DNA from: SAR324 cluster bacterium
GTDB lineage: Bacteria; SAR324; NAC60-12
Assembly (NCBI GenBank): GCA_022448705.1
Contig: JAKUUF010000096.1
Coordinates: 1 to 5,987, forward strand
DNA: 5,987 nt
Direction of reading: 5' to 3'
Below the pieces are notes generated by a model, which did no database searches, was not told where the DNA came from, and saw only the letters and a program-made list of their open reading frames with translations. Positions 1 to 5,987 of the stretch are shown piece by piece (position 1 is the first letter of the stretch; every line of letters begins with the position of its first letter). A program made the translations under genes and the position numbers.

Positions 1-360
1 CTTTTCTGAATGTTGATCAATCTGGATGCTCGACAATGCATCTTGGTTTGATCTCACTTCAGATTTCCCCACCAGAACAGTACGATATTTAAGGTCCTGC
101 AGATAAGCACCCAAAGAACGCTCACCCAATTTAAGTGGATCTGCGTTTGCTACTGCTCCATGTGATGCCAGGTAACGTCCAGTGTAAAAACTGGCCCGTG
201 AAGGACCGCAAAGCGGAGCCTGACAGTATGCATGACTGAATAGAACACCCATTTCAGCGATTTTGTCAATATTAGGTGTATTTATAAATGGATGTCCATA
301 GCAGGAAAGATAATCTGCCCTTAATTGATCACACATTATAAACAATATATTTTTTACCAT
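1..360 (-). CDS. Sulfatase-family hydrolase (sulfatase or phosphonate monoester hydrolase type), N-terminal part, truncated by the window edge
   Basis: Read on the minus strand from the ATG at 360-358, the frame stays open to base 1 and gives 120 residues beginning MVKNILFIMCDQLRADYLSC. It is the N-terminal part of an alkaline-phosphatase-superfamily sulfatase, a family that hydrolyses sulfate, phosphate or phosphonate esters with a formylglycine residue. The signature CGPSR is at residues 51-55, followed by TGRY at 60-63. Cys51 is the residue expected to be oxidised to formylglycine. The metal-binding pair near the N terminus is Asp11-Gln12, as in phosphonate monoester hydrolases, rather than the Asp-Asp of many sulfatases. 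A GKS at 99-101 sits where family members have the substrate-contacting lysine. No signal peptide is visible, so it is probably cytoplasmic. The start has only a weak purine stretch (AAAGAAAG) upstream. It lies 90 bases downstream of the amidase gene on the same strand and may be co-transcribed. The C-terminal metal ligands are outside the window, so the substrate class is open. Confidence 0.9.
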   Translation of the reverse strand, partial: MVKNILFIMCDQLRADYLSCYGHPFINTPNIDKIAEMGVLFSHAYCQAPLCGPSRASFYTGRYLASHGAVANADPLKLGERSLGAYLQDLKYRTVLVGKSEVRSNQDALSSIQIDQHSEK

Positions 361-450
361 TTGCTTTCTTTATAAATTATCAGTGAAATCTTAAGTCAAT
401 TGCTCAAAATTTTAACCCATCCTCTCGCTAGTTTGTTGGTTAGATTTATT

Positions 451-1875
451 TTAAACGAAGTCTTCTCTAGCCCATAATTCTTTGGTAAGTACACCTGTCT
501 GATCTTCTATGACTTGCATTGCATTAAGGATCAAATCTTCACGAAACCTTCGGCCGATTATCTGAATTCCGGCAGGCAGGCCATTTACCATACCTGTTGG
601 AACTACTCCTGCGGGAAGACTGAGCCAGCTTACGCAAAGACTGTATATTCCTGAATTTAAGAATTTGCGTAATTCTTCAACATTTTTTGTGTCACTATCC
701 CATGCACCAACCGGCTGCATTAAATATGGAGACAGTATTAGTGGATACTTTTCAAGAAAAAGGTTCCATTCACGAGTCATTGCAGTTCGTTCCTTTATTC
801 CCTCACGGTAATCTTCGGCGTCACTAACACCACCAATCTGAAAAAACCACTCAAAGATTTGTTGAATAGTTTCGCTCCCATGTTCCATTGCCACGGGCAT
901 TAGATATGTTTTGATTTCATTACCAACATACCTTAACCAGCTTTCTGCTGCTTCATTGACAGACGGGGTTACAACTCTTTCTACAGCATAACCTGCATCA
1001 GACAGGTATTCAGCCGCTCTTTCAATGGACTCAACTATATCCGGATGAATTGGGTGATCGTAACTCTCTGTTGTAACTCCGATTCGAACTGGTTCAGGCA
1101 TTTCAGGCCAGCCCTCAAAAGGTACAGGCATCCAGAATGGGTCCCTTGGGTCTGCATGTGCCATAATTCGTGTTGCCAAGCGCACGTCTCGCACTTCCCT
1201 GCAGATTGCTCCTTGCACAGATATCATCTGCGCCAGCATTCCACGCTCAGCAGTGGCCGAAGGGAGCCACGCGGGAACTCTGCCGAAGGTTGGTTTAACA
1301 GTGGCAAGTCCACAGCAGAATGAAGGACAGCGAAGTGAACCGGCAATATCATTCCCATGGTGTATGGGACCGAATCCTGCTGCAGCGGCAGACGAAGCTC
1401 CACCGGAAGATCCTCCGGGGCTTGCTTCTTCGTTCCAGGGATTTTCTGTCCTGCCATGTAAAGGATTGTCAGTAGTAAACCTCATTGACAATTCCGGAGT
1501 ATTTGTACGTCCAATGATGATTGCTCCGGATTTCTTCAAGTTACTTACAATCGGTGCATCAGCTGGTGCAATCAAATCTGCAAATGCCGGTAAGCCGTTG
1601 GGAGTTGGCTTTCCCTCAACATCTACGTTAGTTTTTATTGTGACCGGCACACCATGTAATTCACCTGTCTTTTCACCAGAGGATATTGCCCGGTCCGCCT
1701 CCCTGGCAGCAATCAGAGCTTCTTCCCTGTAATCCGCGACTATAGCGTTCAATCGAGGATTATGCTCGTCAATCCTTGAAATAACTGAATTAATTACTTC
1801 TTCAGCCAAAAATTGCTTTTCTCGAATTCCATCTGCTAATTCACAGGCACTTAACTGCCATAATTCATTTTTCAT
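451..1875 (-). CDS. Amidase-signature family hydrolase (first of two)
   Basis: Complete 474-residue gene, a normal length for the amidase-signature family, which hydrolyses carboxamide (C-N) bonds with a Ser-cisSer-Lys triad. All three residues are visible with family spacing: Lys81 in GVPVTIKTNVD, cis-Ser156 in PGGSSGG (153-159) and nucleophile Ser180 in GNDIAGSLR (174-182). Lys to cis-Ser is 75 residues and cis-Ser to Ser is 24, the same as in fatty acid amide hydrolase (142/217/241). GRTNTPE at 122-128 and GLPAGIQIIG at 432-441 are further family blocks. The nucleophile loop reads AGSLR where GGSIR is usual. The variable region at about 310-400 carries several aromatic residues and presumably sets specificity. 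No signal peptide or membrane segment is evident, so it is probably cytoplasmic. The ATG at 1875-1873 fits the family N terminus, but no Shine-Dalgarno precedes it. It is divergent from the second amidase and upstream of the sulfatase gene. The substrate is not readable from sequence; malonamate-, ureide- or aryl-amide-type compounds are all possible. Confidence 0.93.
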   Translation of the reverse strand: MKNELWQLSACELADGIREKQFLAEEVINSVISRIDEHNPRLNAIVADYREEALIAAREADRAISSGEKTGELHGVPVTIKTNVDVEGKPTPNGLPAFADLIAPADAPIVSNLKKSGAIIIGRTNTPELSMRFTTDNPLHGRTENPWNEEASPGGSSGGASSAAAAGFGPIHHGNDIAGSLRCPSFCCGLATVKPTFGRVPAWLPSATAERGMLAQMISVQGAICREVRDVRLATRIMAHADPRDPFWMPVPFEGWPEMPEPVRIGVTTESYDHPIHPDIVESIERAAEYLSDAGYAVERVVTPSVNEAAESWLRYVGNEIKTYLMPVAMEHGSETIQQIFEWFFQIGGVSDAEDYREGIKERTAMTREWNLFLEKYPLILSPYLMQPVGAWDSDTKNVEELRKFLNSGIYSLCVSWLSLPAGVVPTGMVNGLPAGIQIIGRRFREDLILNAMQVIEDQTGVLTKELWAREDFV

Positions 1876-2045
1876 TGAAATATAAGTATTTAAGGTTTAT
1901 GAAAAAAAGGTAAAATCTTTAAGCCTTAATTCTCTTTTGGATTTTCAAAACAATTTGCACTTTTTAACAAAATAACTAGAAAAACATTACAAATTTGCAA
2001 AAAAAACAATCAGGTATTTTCTAACTAAAACGAAATATTCCCATC

Positions 2046-2067
2046 ATCATATCTTATTTCATATGAT
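2046..2067. repeat. Inverted repeat, possible operator (7-bp arms, 8-base spacer)
   Basis: ATCATAT at 2046-2052 is perfectly mirrored by ATATGAT at 2061-2067 with an 8-base spacer. It lies near the middle of the divergent gap, about 170 bases from the upstream amidase start and 240 from the downstream one, so it could serve a regulator of both genes. The arms are AT-rich, and an imperfectly informative dyad of this size is expected about once by chance in such a region, so the operator reading is speculative. Confidence 0.25.
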
Positions 2068-2171
2068 CTGTCTGAATTCAAGCCGTACTTTCTTTTTTTG
2101 AAAACTGGCTGAAACAATTAGAAGCAGATCCTTGTTTAATTTTCGGTAAATCATATAAATTGAGATGAAAA

Positions 2172-2188
2172 ATTATTAATGCAATAAT
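2172..2188. repeat. Small AT-only inverted repeat (6-bp arms, 5-base spacer)
   Basis: ATTATT at 2172-2177 and AATAAT at 2183-2188 flank AATGC, giving a 17-base dyad about 118 bases upstream of the plus-strand amidase start. The size resembles many dimeric-regulator sites, but the low-complexity AT arms make chance a good explanation. No matching second copy was seen in the other gaps. Confidence 0.15.
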
Positions 2189-2305
2189 GTTTTTTGATCT
2201 TAAATTATTAAAGCAAAATTCTAATACACCACTTAAATTTCATTCTTTTTTACTAACACATATTTCTTAAAATTTTTGAATTAAAATCTTTTTTTATTGC
2301 AGCTT

Positions 2306-3760
2306 ATGAAAAATCATCCAGAAACTTCATTTACAGGCCCCGAACTTTGCAGTCTTGATGCAGTTCAAGTGGTAAAATTATTGAAAAAAAAGGAAATTTC
2401 ACCTCAAGAACTGCTGGATTCCTCCTTTGAAAGAATAAATCAAGTTGAACCTTCGGTTAACGCTATTCCTACCTTGTGTGAAGAACGTGCACGAGATTCT
2501 GCTATAAATTGGCAGGAAACAGGGCAGGGGAACCCGGATGAACCCGGCTGGCTTGGAGGCCTGCCGGTTGGTATCAAGGACCTCACTCCTGTAGCAGGAG
2601 TCAGAACAACATTCGGTACTAAGGGTCTCTCTGATTTTGTGCCAAAAGAAAGCGAGCCTTTGGTAATTAATCTTGAAAAACGAGGCGCCCTTGTAGTCGG
2701 CAAAACCAATACTCCAGAAATGGGAGCTGGAGGGAATACATTTAATGAAGTCTTCGGTATGACTCGTAATCCCTGGAATACACAACGAAATGCCGGGGGA
2801 TCCTCCGGAGGATCAGCTGCAGCATTGGCAACCGGGGAAGTGTGGCTCAGCCATGGAAATGATCTGGCAGGTTCCCTTCGTACACCTGCTGCCTATTGTG
2901 GAGTTGTTGGATTTCGTCCAAGCCCTGGAGTCGCCCGGGGAGGAGGTTTGGAGCTAGGTTTCAGCACGGAAAGTGTACAGGGACCTATGGCACGCAATGT
3001 CACTGACTGTGCGTTGTTTCTTGACTCAATGTCCGGATTTGACTCCAGTTCTCCTGTATCTTATCCGGCTCCGGAAATTCCCTATCAGGAAGCAGTAAAA
3101 AGAGCTGATGCAAATGTCCGTATTGCATATAGTCCTGACCTGAACGGATTTGCTTCCGTATCAAAAGAATGGAATCAGGTTCTGAGAGATGCACTTCAGG
3201 CAGTGGAAAAATCCGGTGGCACAGTAGAGGAGGACTGCCCAATTCTACCGAATCTGAACCGGTGTTACCGAATTCTGCGTGCAATGGTTTGGGCGGCTGG
3301 ACCCGGTAGAGCACCTGAGTCAGTTCAGAAACACTTCAAGCAAACATTGTCAGATAATATTGATTACGGCCGGAAACTGAGTATTGATGATGTCTATGAC
3401 GCACAGATAGACAGAAATACAATTTTTCATAATATGCGTCGCTTTCTCTCAGGTTACGATGTATTGGCCTGTCCTACAGTCAGCCTGGAACCTGGACCAG
3501 TTGTGGAAGAGTTCCCCAGTGAAATTGACGGTCAGCCTATGGATGATTATATAGAGTGGCTGCGTTTTTCATTTCTCTCCACTACTGCCGGACTGCCTGC
3601 CATTTCCATTCCTGCAGGATTCACTAAAAGCGGCTTGCCCGTTGGCTTACAACTGATAGGCCCACCCAGAGGAGAGGCAAAAGTTTTGGAGGTAGCACGT
3701 GCAATTGAACTTGCCGTCGGAGCAATGCAGACACCGATTGATCCCATTATTACTCACTAG
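2306..3760 (+). CDS. Amidase-signature family hydrolase (second of two)
   Basis: Complete amidase of 484 residues when read from the ATG at 2306. A TTG at 2297, three codons upstream in frame, would give 487 residues. I prefer the ATG because it is the stronger codon and the protein then starts MKN, like the other amidase. Neither start has a Shine-Dalgarno. The Ser-cisSer-Lys triad is complete (ATG numbering): Lys91 in GLPVGIKDL, cis-Ser166 in AGGSSGGS and nucleophile Ser190 in GNDLAGSLR, spaced 75 and 24 residues as in the family. VGKTNTPEMG at 131-140 and FLSTTAGLPAISIPAGF plus GLPVGLQLIG near 423-452 are typical of the C-terminal half. It hydrolyses an amide bond of unknown substrate, presumably in the cytoplasm, as there is no signal peptide. 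It has the same AGSLR variant loop as its divergent neighbour but differs over most of the rest, so the two are paralogues and not a recent copy. matB follows on the same strand after 216 bases, so the two may be functionally linked. Confidence 0.94.
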   Translation: MKNHPETSFTGPELCSLDAVQVVKLLKKKEISPQELLDSSFERINQVEPSVNAIPTLCEERARDSAINWQETGQGNPDEPGWLGGLPVGIKDLTPVAGVRTTFGTKGLSDFVPKESEPLVINLEKRGALVVGKTNTPEMGAGGNTFNEVFGMTRNPWNTQRNAGGSSGGSAAALATGEVWLSHGNDLAGSLRTPAAYCGVVGFRPSPGVARGGGLELGFSTESVQGPMARNVTDCALFLDSMSGFDSSSPVSYPAPEIPYQEAVKRADANVRIAYSPDLNGFASVSKEWNQVLRDALQAVEKSGGTVEEDCPILPNLNRCYRILRAMVWAAGPGRAPESVQKHFKQTLSDNIDYGRKLSIDDVYDAQIDRNTIFHNMRRFLSGYDVLACPTVSLEPGPVVEEFPSEIDGQPMDDYIEWLRFSFLSTTAGLPAISIPAGFTKSGLPVGLQLIGPPRGEAKVLEVARAIELAVGAMQTPIDPIITH

Positions 3761-3976
3761 TAAAAATTAATTTCCAGAAAAATAGTTTATCTAATTTAAT
3801 AAACCAAACTTTGGTGTGCTGAAAATTACCGGAAATATTTACAGAATTTTCCAAAATAAAAAATTCATCACCCTAATTCATATAAACTTATAAATTTAGT
3901 GTTTTACGGGATTATATGTGTATTTTTCCCCAGGAAATAATACCAGCAAATTTTTCATTAAAATACTCAGCGCCAG
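3761..3976. other. AT-rich gap between the second amidase gene and matB
   Basis: No gene or RNA is seen in these 216 bases. There is no GC-rich hairpin followed by a T run, so no intrinsic terminator for the amidase gene can be called. The best dyad is only 5 bp (GGAAA at 3831-3835 with TTTCC at 3848-3852). A TATAAA at 3889-3894 could be a -10 element for matB, but the nearest -35 candidate, TTCATC at 3864-3869, is poor and 19 bases away. The gap is long for a tight operon, so matB may have its own promoter. Confidence 0.35.
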
Positions 3977-5518
3977 ATGTATGATTTAAATCATCTAGCA
4001 AAACATTTACGATCAGCATCTTTAAAAAAGAAAGATGCAACATTCATCCACCTGCATGAAAATGATCAGCTAATCAGCTTCGAAGATTTTTTTCAGAATG
4101 CAGAAAAAATTGCTTCTGCTCTGATTTCTGCAGGCATCCGGCCTGGAGACCGTGTTGCAATGCAGGTGGAGAAGTCTTCCAGTGCAATTGAACTCTATTT
4201 CGGCACTATACTGGCCGGAGCCGGTTTCCTTCCCTTAAACACAGCCTATGTTGCCGAAGAAATTGATTTTTTTCTGCGGGACGCACGACCTTCCATTTTT
4301 GTATGTGATCCTTCAAAACTGAATAATTATACTAAAATTGCTGAATCAAGCGGAGTTTCTCATATATGGACACTATCTGCAGAAGGTACGGGATCACTGA
4401 TTGATGCAAAAAATGCTGAGTCTCCAGGATTCACCGGTGTTAAAAGGAATCCTGATGACCTGGCTGCCGTTCTCTATACCTCCGGGACTACAGGCCGTTC
4501 CAAAGGAGCTATGCTTACTCACAGGAATCTGCAGTCCAATGCCGAAGCACTTGTTAATTGTTGGCAATTCACTGATGAAGATATTCTGATTCACGCACTG
4601 CCGCTTTACCACACACACGGTCTATTTGTGGCCACCAATGTCTCACTGCTGGCAGGCTCCTCCATGCTTCTGATGAAAAAATTTGACGCAGATGCAATTT
4701 GCAGACGAATGCCTCAAGCCAGCGTCCTGATGGGAGTTCCCACTTTTTATGTGCGTTTACTGGAACATCCTGACCTCGAGAATGCCGCTAAAAAAATGCG
4801 TCTGTTTGTTTCCGGGTCTGCACCGATGCTGCCACACACTCACGCTCTCTGGAAAGAACGAACAGGACAAGCAATACTGGAACGCTACGGTATGACTGAA
4901 ACAAGCATGAACACTTCAAATCCATATTTCGGTGAACGACGTGCAGGAACCGCAGGTTTGCCCCTTCCCGGGGTTGAAGTAATTGTAACCGATCCTGCAA
5001 CAGGAAAGGTTTTGCAAGACGGCAGAACAGGCATGATAGAAATTCGCGGACCGAATGTATTCAAAGGTTATTGGGGAATGCCGGAAAAAACAGCAGAAGA
5101 ATTACGTGAAAACGGCTTTTTCATAACAGGTGATCTGGGTACAATCGGCGAAGACGGATATGTTTCTCTTGTGGGCAGATCGAAAGATTTAATAATTTCA
5201 GGCGGATATAATATCTATCCGAAGGAAATTGAACTACTGCTGGACAGCATTGAAGGAGTTTTTGAATCAGCAGTAATTGGTGTTCCACATCCCGATCTGG
5301 GTGAAGCAGTGGTTGCTGTGATTGTAACTGAATCTGGAATCAGTTTAAATCAGGAATCAATAATGGACCCAATGCAAAACAGAATTGCCCGTTTCAAGCA
5401 TCCTAAACAGATTTTTTTCATCGATGAGCTTCCACGAAACTCAATGGGAAAAGTTCAAAAAAATGTTTTAAGAGAATCTTACCCTGATATTTTCAATAAT
5501 AAAACAGATACAGAATAA
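3977..5518 (+). CDS. matB: Malonyl-CoA synthetase (MatB type)
   Basis: Complete 513-residue ANL-superfamily acyl-CoA synthetase. It is predicted to make malonyl-CoA from malonate, ATP and CoA through a malonyl-AMP intermediate, in the cytoplasm. Core motifs, in order: the P-loop YTSGTTGRSKGAMLTH at 167-182; LPLYHTHGLFVATN at 208-221; FVSGSAPML at 277-285; ERYGMTETSMNTSNPY at 302-317; GDLG at 385-388; the hinge and A8 region GRSKDLIISGGYNIYPKE at 400-417; and the adenylation lysine Lys492 in PRNSMGKVQKN. The stretches HTHGLFVATN, MGVPTFYVRLLEHP (252-265) and GMTETSMNTSNPY match what I recall of rhizobial and other proteobacterial MatB proteins closely, and separate it from acetyl- and long-chain acyl-CoA synthetases. 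Some MatB enzymes also take methylmalonate. The ATG at 3977 fits the family N terminus; there is no clear Shine-Dalgarno. Adjacent amidases could supply malonate from amides. No matA decarboxylase or matC transporter lies alongside, so the malonyl-CoA may go to fatty acid or polyketide synthesis, or matA may lie elsewhere. Confidence 0.93.
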   Translation: MYDLNHLAKHLRSASLKKKDATFIHLHENDQLISFEDFFQNAEKIASALISAGIRPGDRVAMQVEKSSSAIELYFGTILAGAGFLPLNTAYVAEEIDFFLRDARPSIFVCDPSKLNNYTKIAESSGVSHIWTLSAEGTGSLIDAKNAESPGFTGVKRNPDDLAAVLYTSGTTGRSKGAMLTHRNLQSNAEALVNCWQFTDEDILIHALPLYHTHGLFVATNVSLLAGSSMLLMKKFDADAICRRMPQASVLMGVPTFYVRLLEHPDLENAAKKMRLFVSGSAPMLPHTHALWKERTGQAILERYGMTETSMNTSNPYFGERRAGTAGLPLPGVEVIVTDPATGKVLQDGRTGMIEIRGPNVFKGYWGMPEKTAEELRENGFFITGDLGTIGEDGYVSLVGRSKDLIISGGYNIYPKEIELLLDSIEGVFESAVIGVPHPDLGEAVVAVIVTESGISLNQESIMDPMQNRIARFKHPKQIFFIDELPRNSMGKVQKNVLRESYPDIFNNKTDTE

Positions 5519-5593
5519 ATTTAGCTTCCTGTCTTAATCAGAAAATCATTAAAATTTAAATGGAATTTGATTTACTGAAAAAAATTTGTGAAC

Positions 5594-5620
5594 AACTAAA
5601 ATTATAGTTTTAAATTTTTT
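5594..5620 (+). terminator. Weak candidate terminator between the convergent matB and methyltransferase genes
   Basis: AACTA at 5594-5598 pairs with TAGTT at 5605-5609 across a 6-base loop, and a T-rich tail runs to 5620, overlapping the end of the minus-strand gene. The stem is short and AT-rich, so this is a poor intrinsic terminator. It is noted only because it is the best hairpin-plus-T-run in the convergent gap at 5519-5609. Confidence 0.15.
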
Positions 5621-5987
5621 CAGCAACAATACACGCGTGCACATAATCCATTCTGTGCATATCTGGAGAAAGCTGTACCTGGTCCTGGTAAGTTTGATAA
5701 TAATCTTTGATTATTTGATTTCTTTCCTCCACTGTTCTGTCAGTATCAAGTGCTCCAAAAAAAATACTCTGATTCCAACTCCTGATTGTAGGAATATATT
5801 CTTCCGCGAAGCGCCAAGCGTCCTGGTGCTCCTTAAATGCATCTGCAAATGGACAAGGAGTTATATGAGGCTCGATCTGCTTTAGCCTTAAGCCTGCCCG
5901 GTAAACCTGATTATTGGGGTCCTGTAACGGAGCACTGAATTCTTCCACAGTATTGTAATATTGAGGCAGAGTAATTCTCTGGTATTC
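5610..5987 (-). CDS. Probable SABATH-type (carboxyl) methyltransferase, C-terminal part, truncated by the window edge
   Basis: The minus-strand frame is open from the right edge (base 5987) to a TAA at 5612-5610, giving 126 residues ending in DYVHACIVAEKI. A GTG at 5948-5946 could be read as a start. However, the frame continues upstream without a stop (EYQRITLPQYYNTVEEF), and that stretch looks like conserved protein, so I treat the gene as truncated at its 5' end. The order of blocks resembles the C-terminal part of the SABATH (Methyltransf_7) family, which methylates carboxyl groups of small acids with S-adenosylmethionine: PQYYNTVEEF followed by LRLKQIE, then a helical region around IRSWNQSIFF, then a YYQTYQDQV helix and a final beta-like strand. 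The SAM-binding and substrate residues would lie outside the window. The family call is from overall resemblance only; another class I methyltransferase is possible. It converges on matB with a 91-base gap and so is not in its operon. Confidence 0.55.
   Translation of the reverse strand, partial: EYQRITLPQYYNTVEEFSAPLQDPNNQVYRAGLRLKQIEPHITPCPFADAFKEHQDAWRFAEEYIPTIRSWNQSIFFGALDTDRTVEERNQIIKDYYQTYQDQVQLSPDMHRMDYVHACIVAEKI

Larger units (their letters stand above)
1876..2305. promoter_or_regulatory. AT-rich divergent intergenic region between the two amidase genes
   Basis: This 430-base gap must contain the promoters of both outward-facing amidase genes. It is much more AT-rich than the flanking coding sequence and has many A and T runs. 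I found no open frame that looks like a gene, no RNA gene and no riboswitch. No strong sigma-70 promoter stands out on either strand. A TTGAAA hexamer at 2098-2103 (plus strand) lacks a TATAAT-like partner at 16-18 bases. Two short inverted repeats are listed separately as possible operators. There is no Shine-Dalgarno just before either start codon. A regulatory role is inferred from the divergent layout, not from a recognised site. Confidence 0.5.

Noticed and set aside
1253..1732. 159-residue open frame on the plus strand opposite the first amidase
   Set aside because: It is fully antisense to a gene with an intact catalytic triad and has no recognisable protein features; it mirrors amidase codon structure.
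2297..2305. TTG at 2297 as the start of the second amidase
   Set aside because: It adds only three residues, has no ribosome binding site, and a standard ATG follows in frame at 2306. It cannot be fully excluded.
1876..2305. CRISPR array, tRNA, riboswitch or mobile-element end in the long intergenic gap
   Set aside because: No regularly spaced repeats, cloverleaf-like sequence, conserved aptamer core or transposon terminal repeats with target duplication could be seen; it is low-complexity AT-rich sequence.
2399..2785. 128-residue open frame on the minus strand inside the second amidase gene
   Set aside because: It overlaps the conserved amidase core in antisense, its composition is not protein-like, and it has no recognisable motif.
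3831..3852. GGAAA/TTTCC dyad after the second amidase as a terminator
   Set aside because: The stem is only 5 bp with a 12-base loop and mismatched interior, and no T run follows.
5946..5948. GTG as a true start of the right-hand minus-strand gene, making it a complete 112-residue protein
   Set aside because: The frame stays open upstream to the window edge with conserved-looking protein sequence, and the fragment matches the C-terminal end of a larger methyltransferase.

Overview
The window is bacterial DNA from an organism I cannot name. Genes are of moderate GC, and the gaps between them are strikingly AT-rich. None of the four visible gene starts has a good Shine-Dalgarno sequence. The proteins (MatB, amidase-signature enzymes, a DQ-type sulfatase/phosphonate monoester hydrolase relative) look most like those of Proteobacteria, as far as I can judge from memory. 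An uncultivated environmental lineage is plausible but unproven.

Layout. (1) Positions 1-360, minus strand: N-terminal 120 residues of a formylglycine-dependent sulfatase or phosphonate monoester hydrolase, running off the left edge. (2) 451-1875, minus strand: complete amidase-signature hydrolase, upstream of the sulfatase and co-directional with it across a 90-base gap. (3) 1876-2305: AT-rich divergent control region with two small inverted repeats of uncertain meaning. (4) 2306-3760, plus strand: a second, clearly different, complete amidase-signature hydrolase. (5) 3761-3976: AT-rich gap. (6) 3977-5518, plus strand: MatB-type malonyl-CoA synthetase, the most securely identified gene. (7) 5519-5609: short convergent gap. 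(8) 5610-5987, minus strand: C-terminal 126 residues of what looks like a SABATH-type carboxyl methyltransferase, running off the right edge.

How the genes may work together (inference). Amidase-signature enzymes include malonamidase, which yields malonate from malonamate, and ureidomalonase, which yields malonate from ureidomalonate. MatB turns free malonate into malonyl-CoA. Two amidases beside matB therefore suggest scavenging of malonate-type amides or ureides into malonyl-CoA. No malonyl-CoA decarboxylase (MatA), dicarboxylate transporter (MatC) or regulator (MatR) lies in the window, so the classic mat operon is not present here. The sulfatase/phosphonate hydrolase and the methyltransferase fit a wider theme of processing small organic molecules, but nothing in the sequence ties them to malonate.
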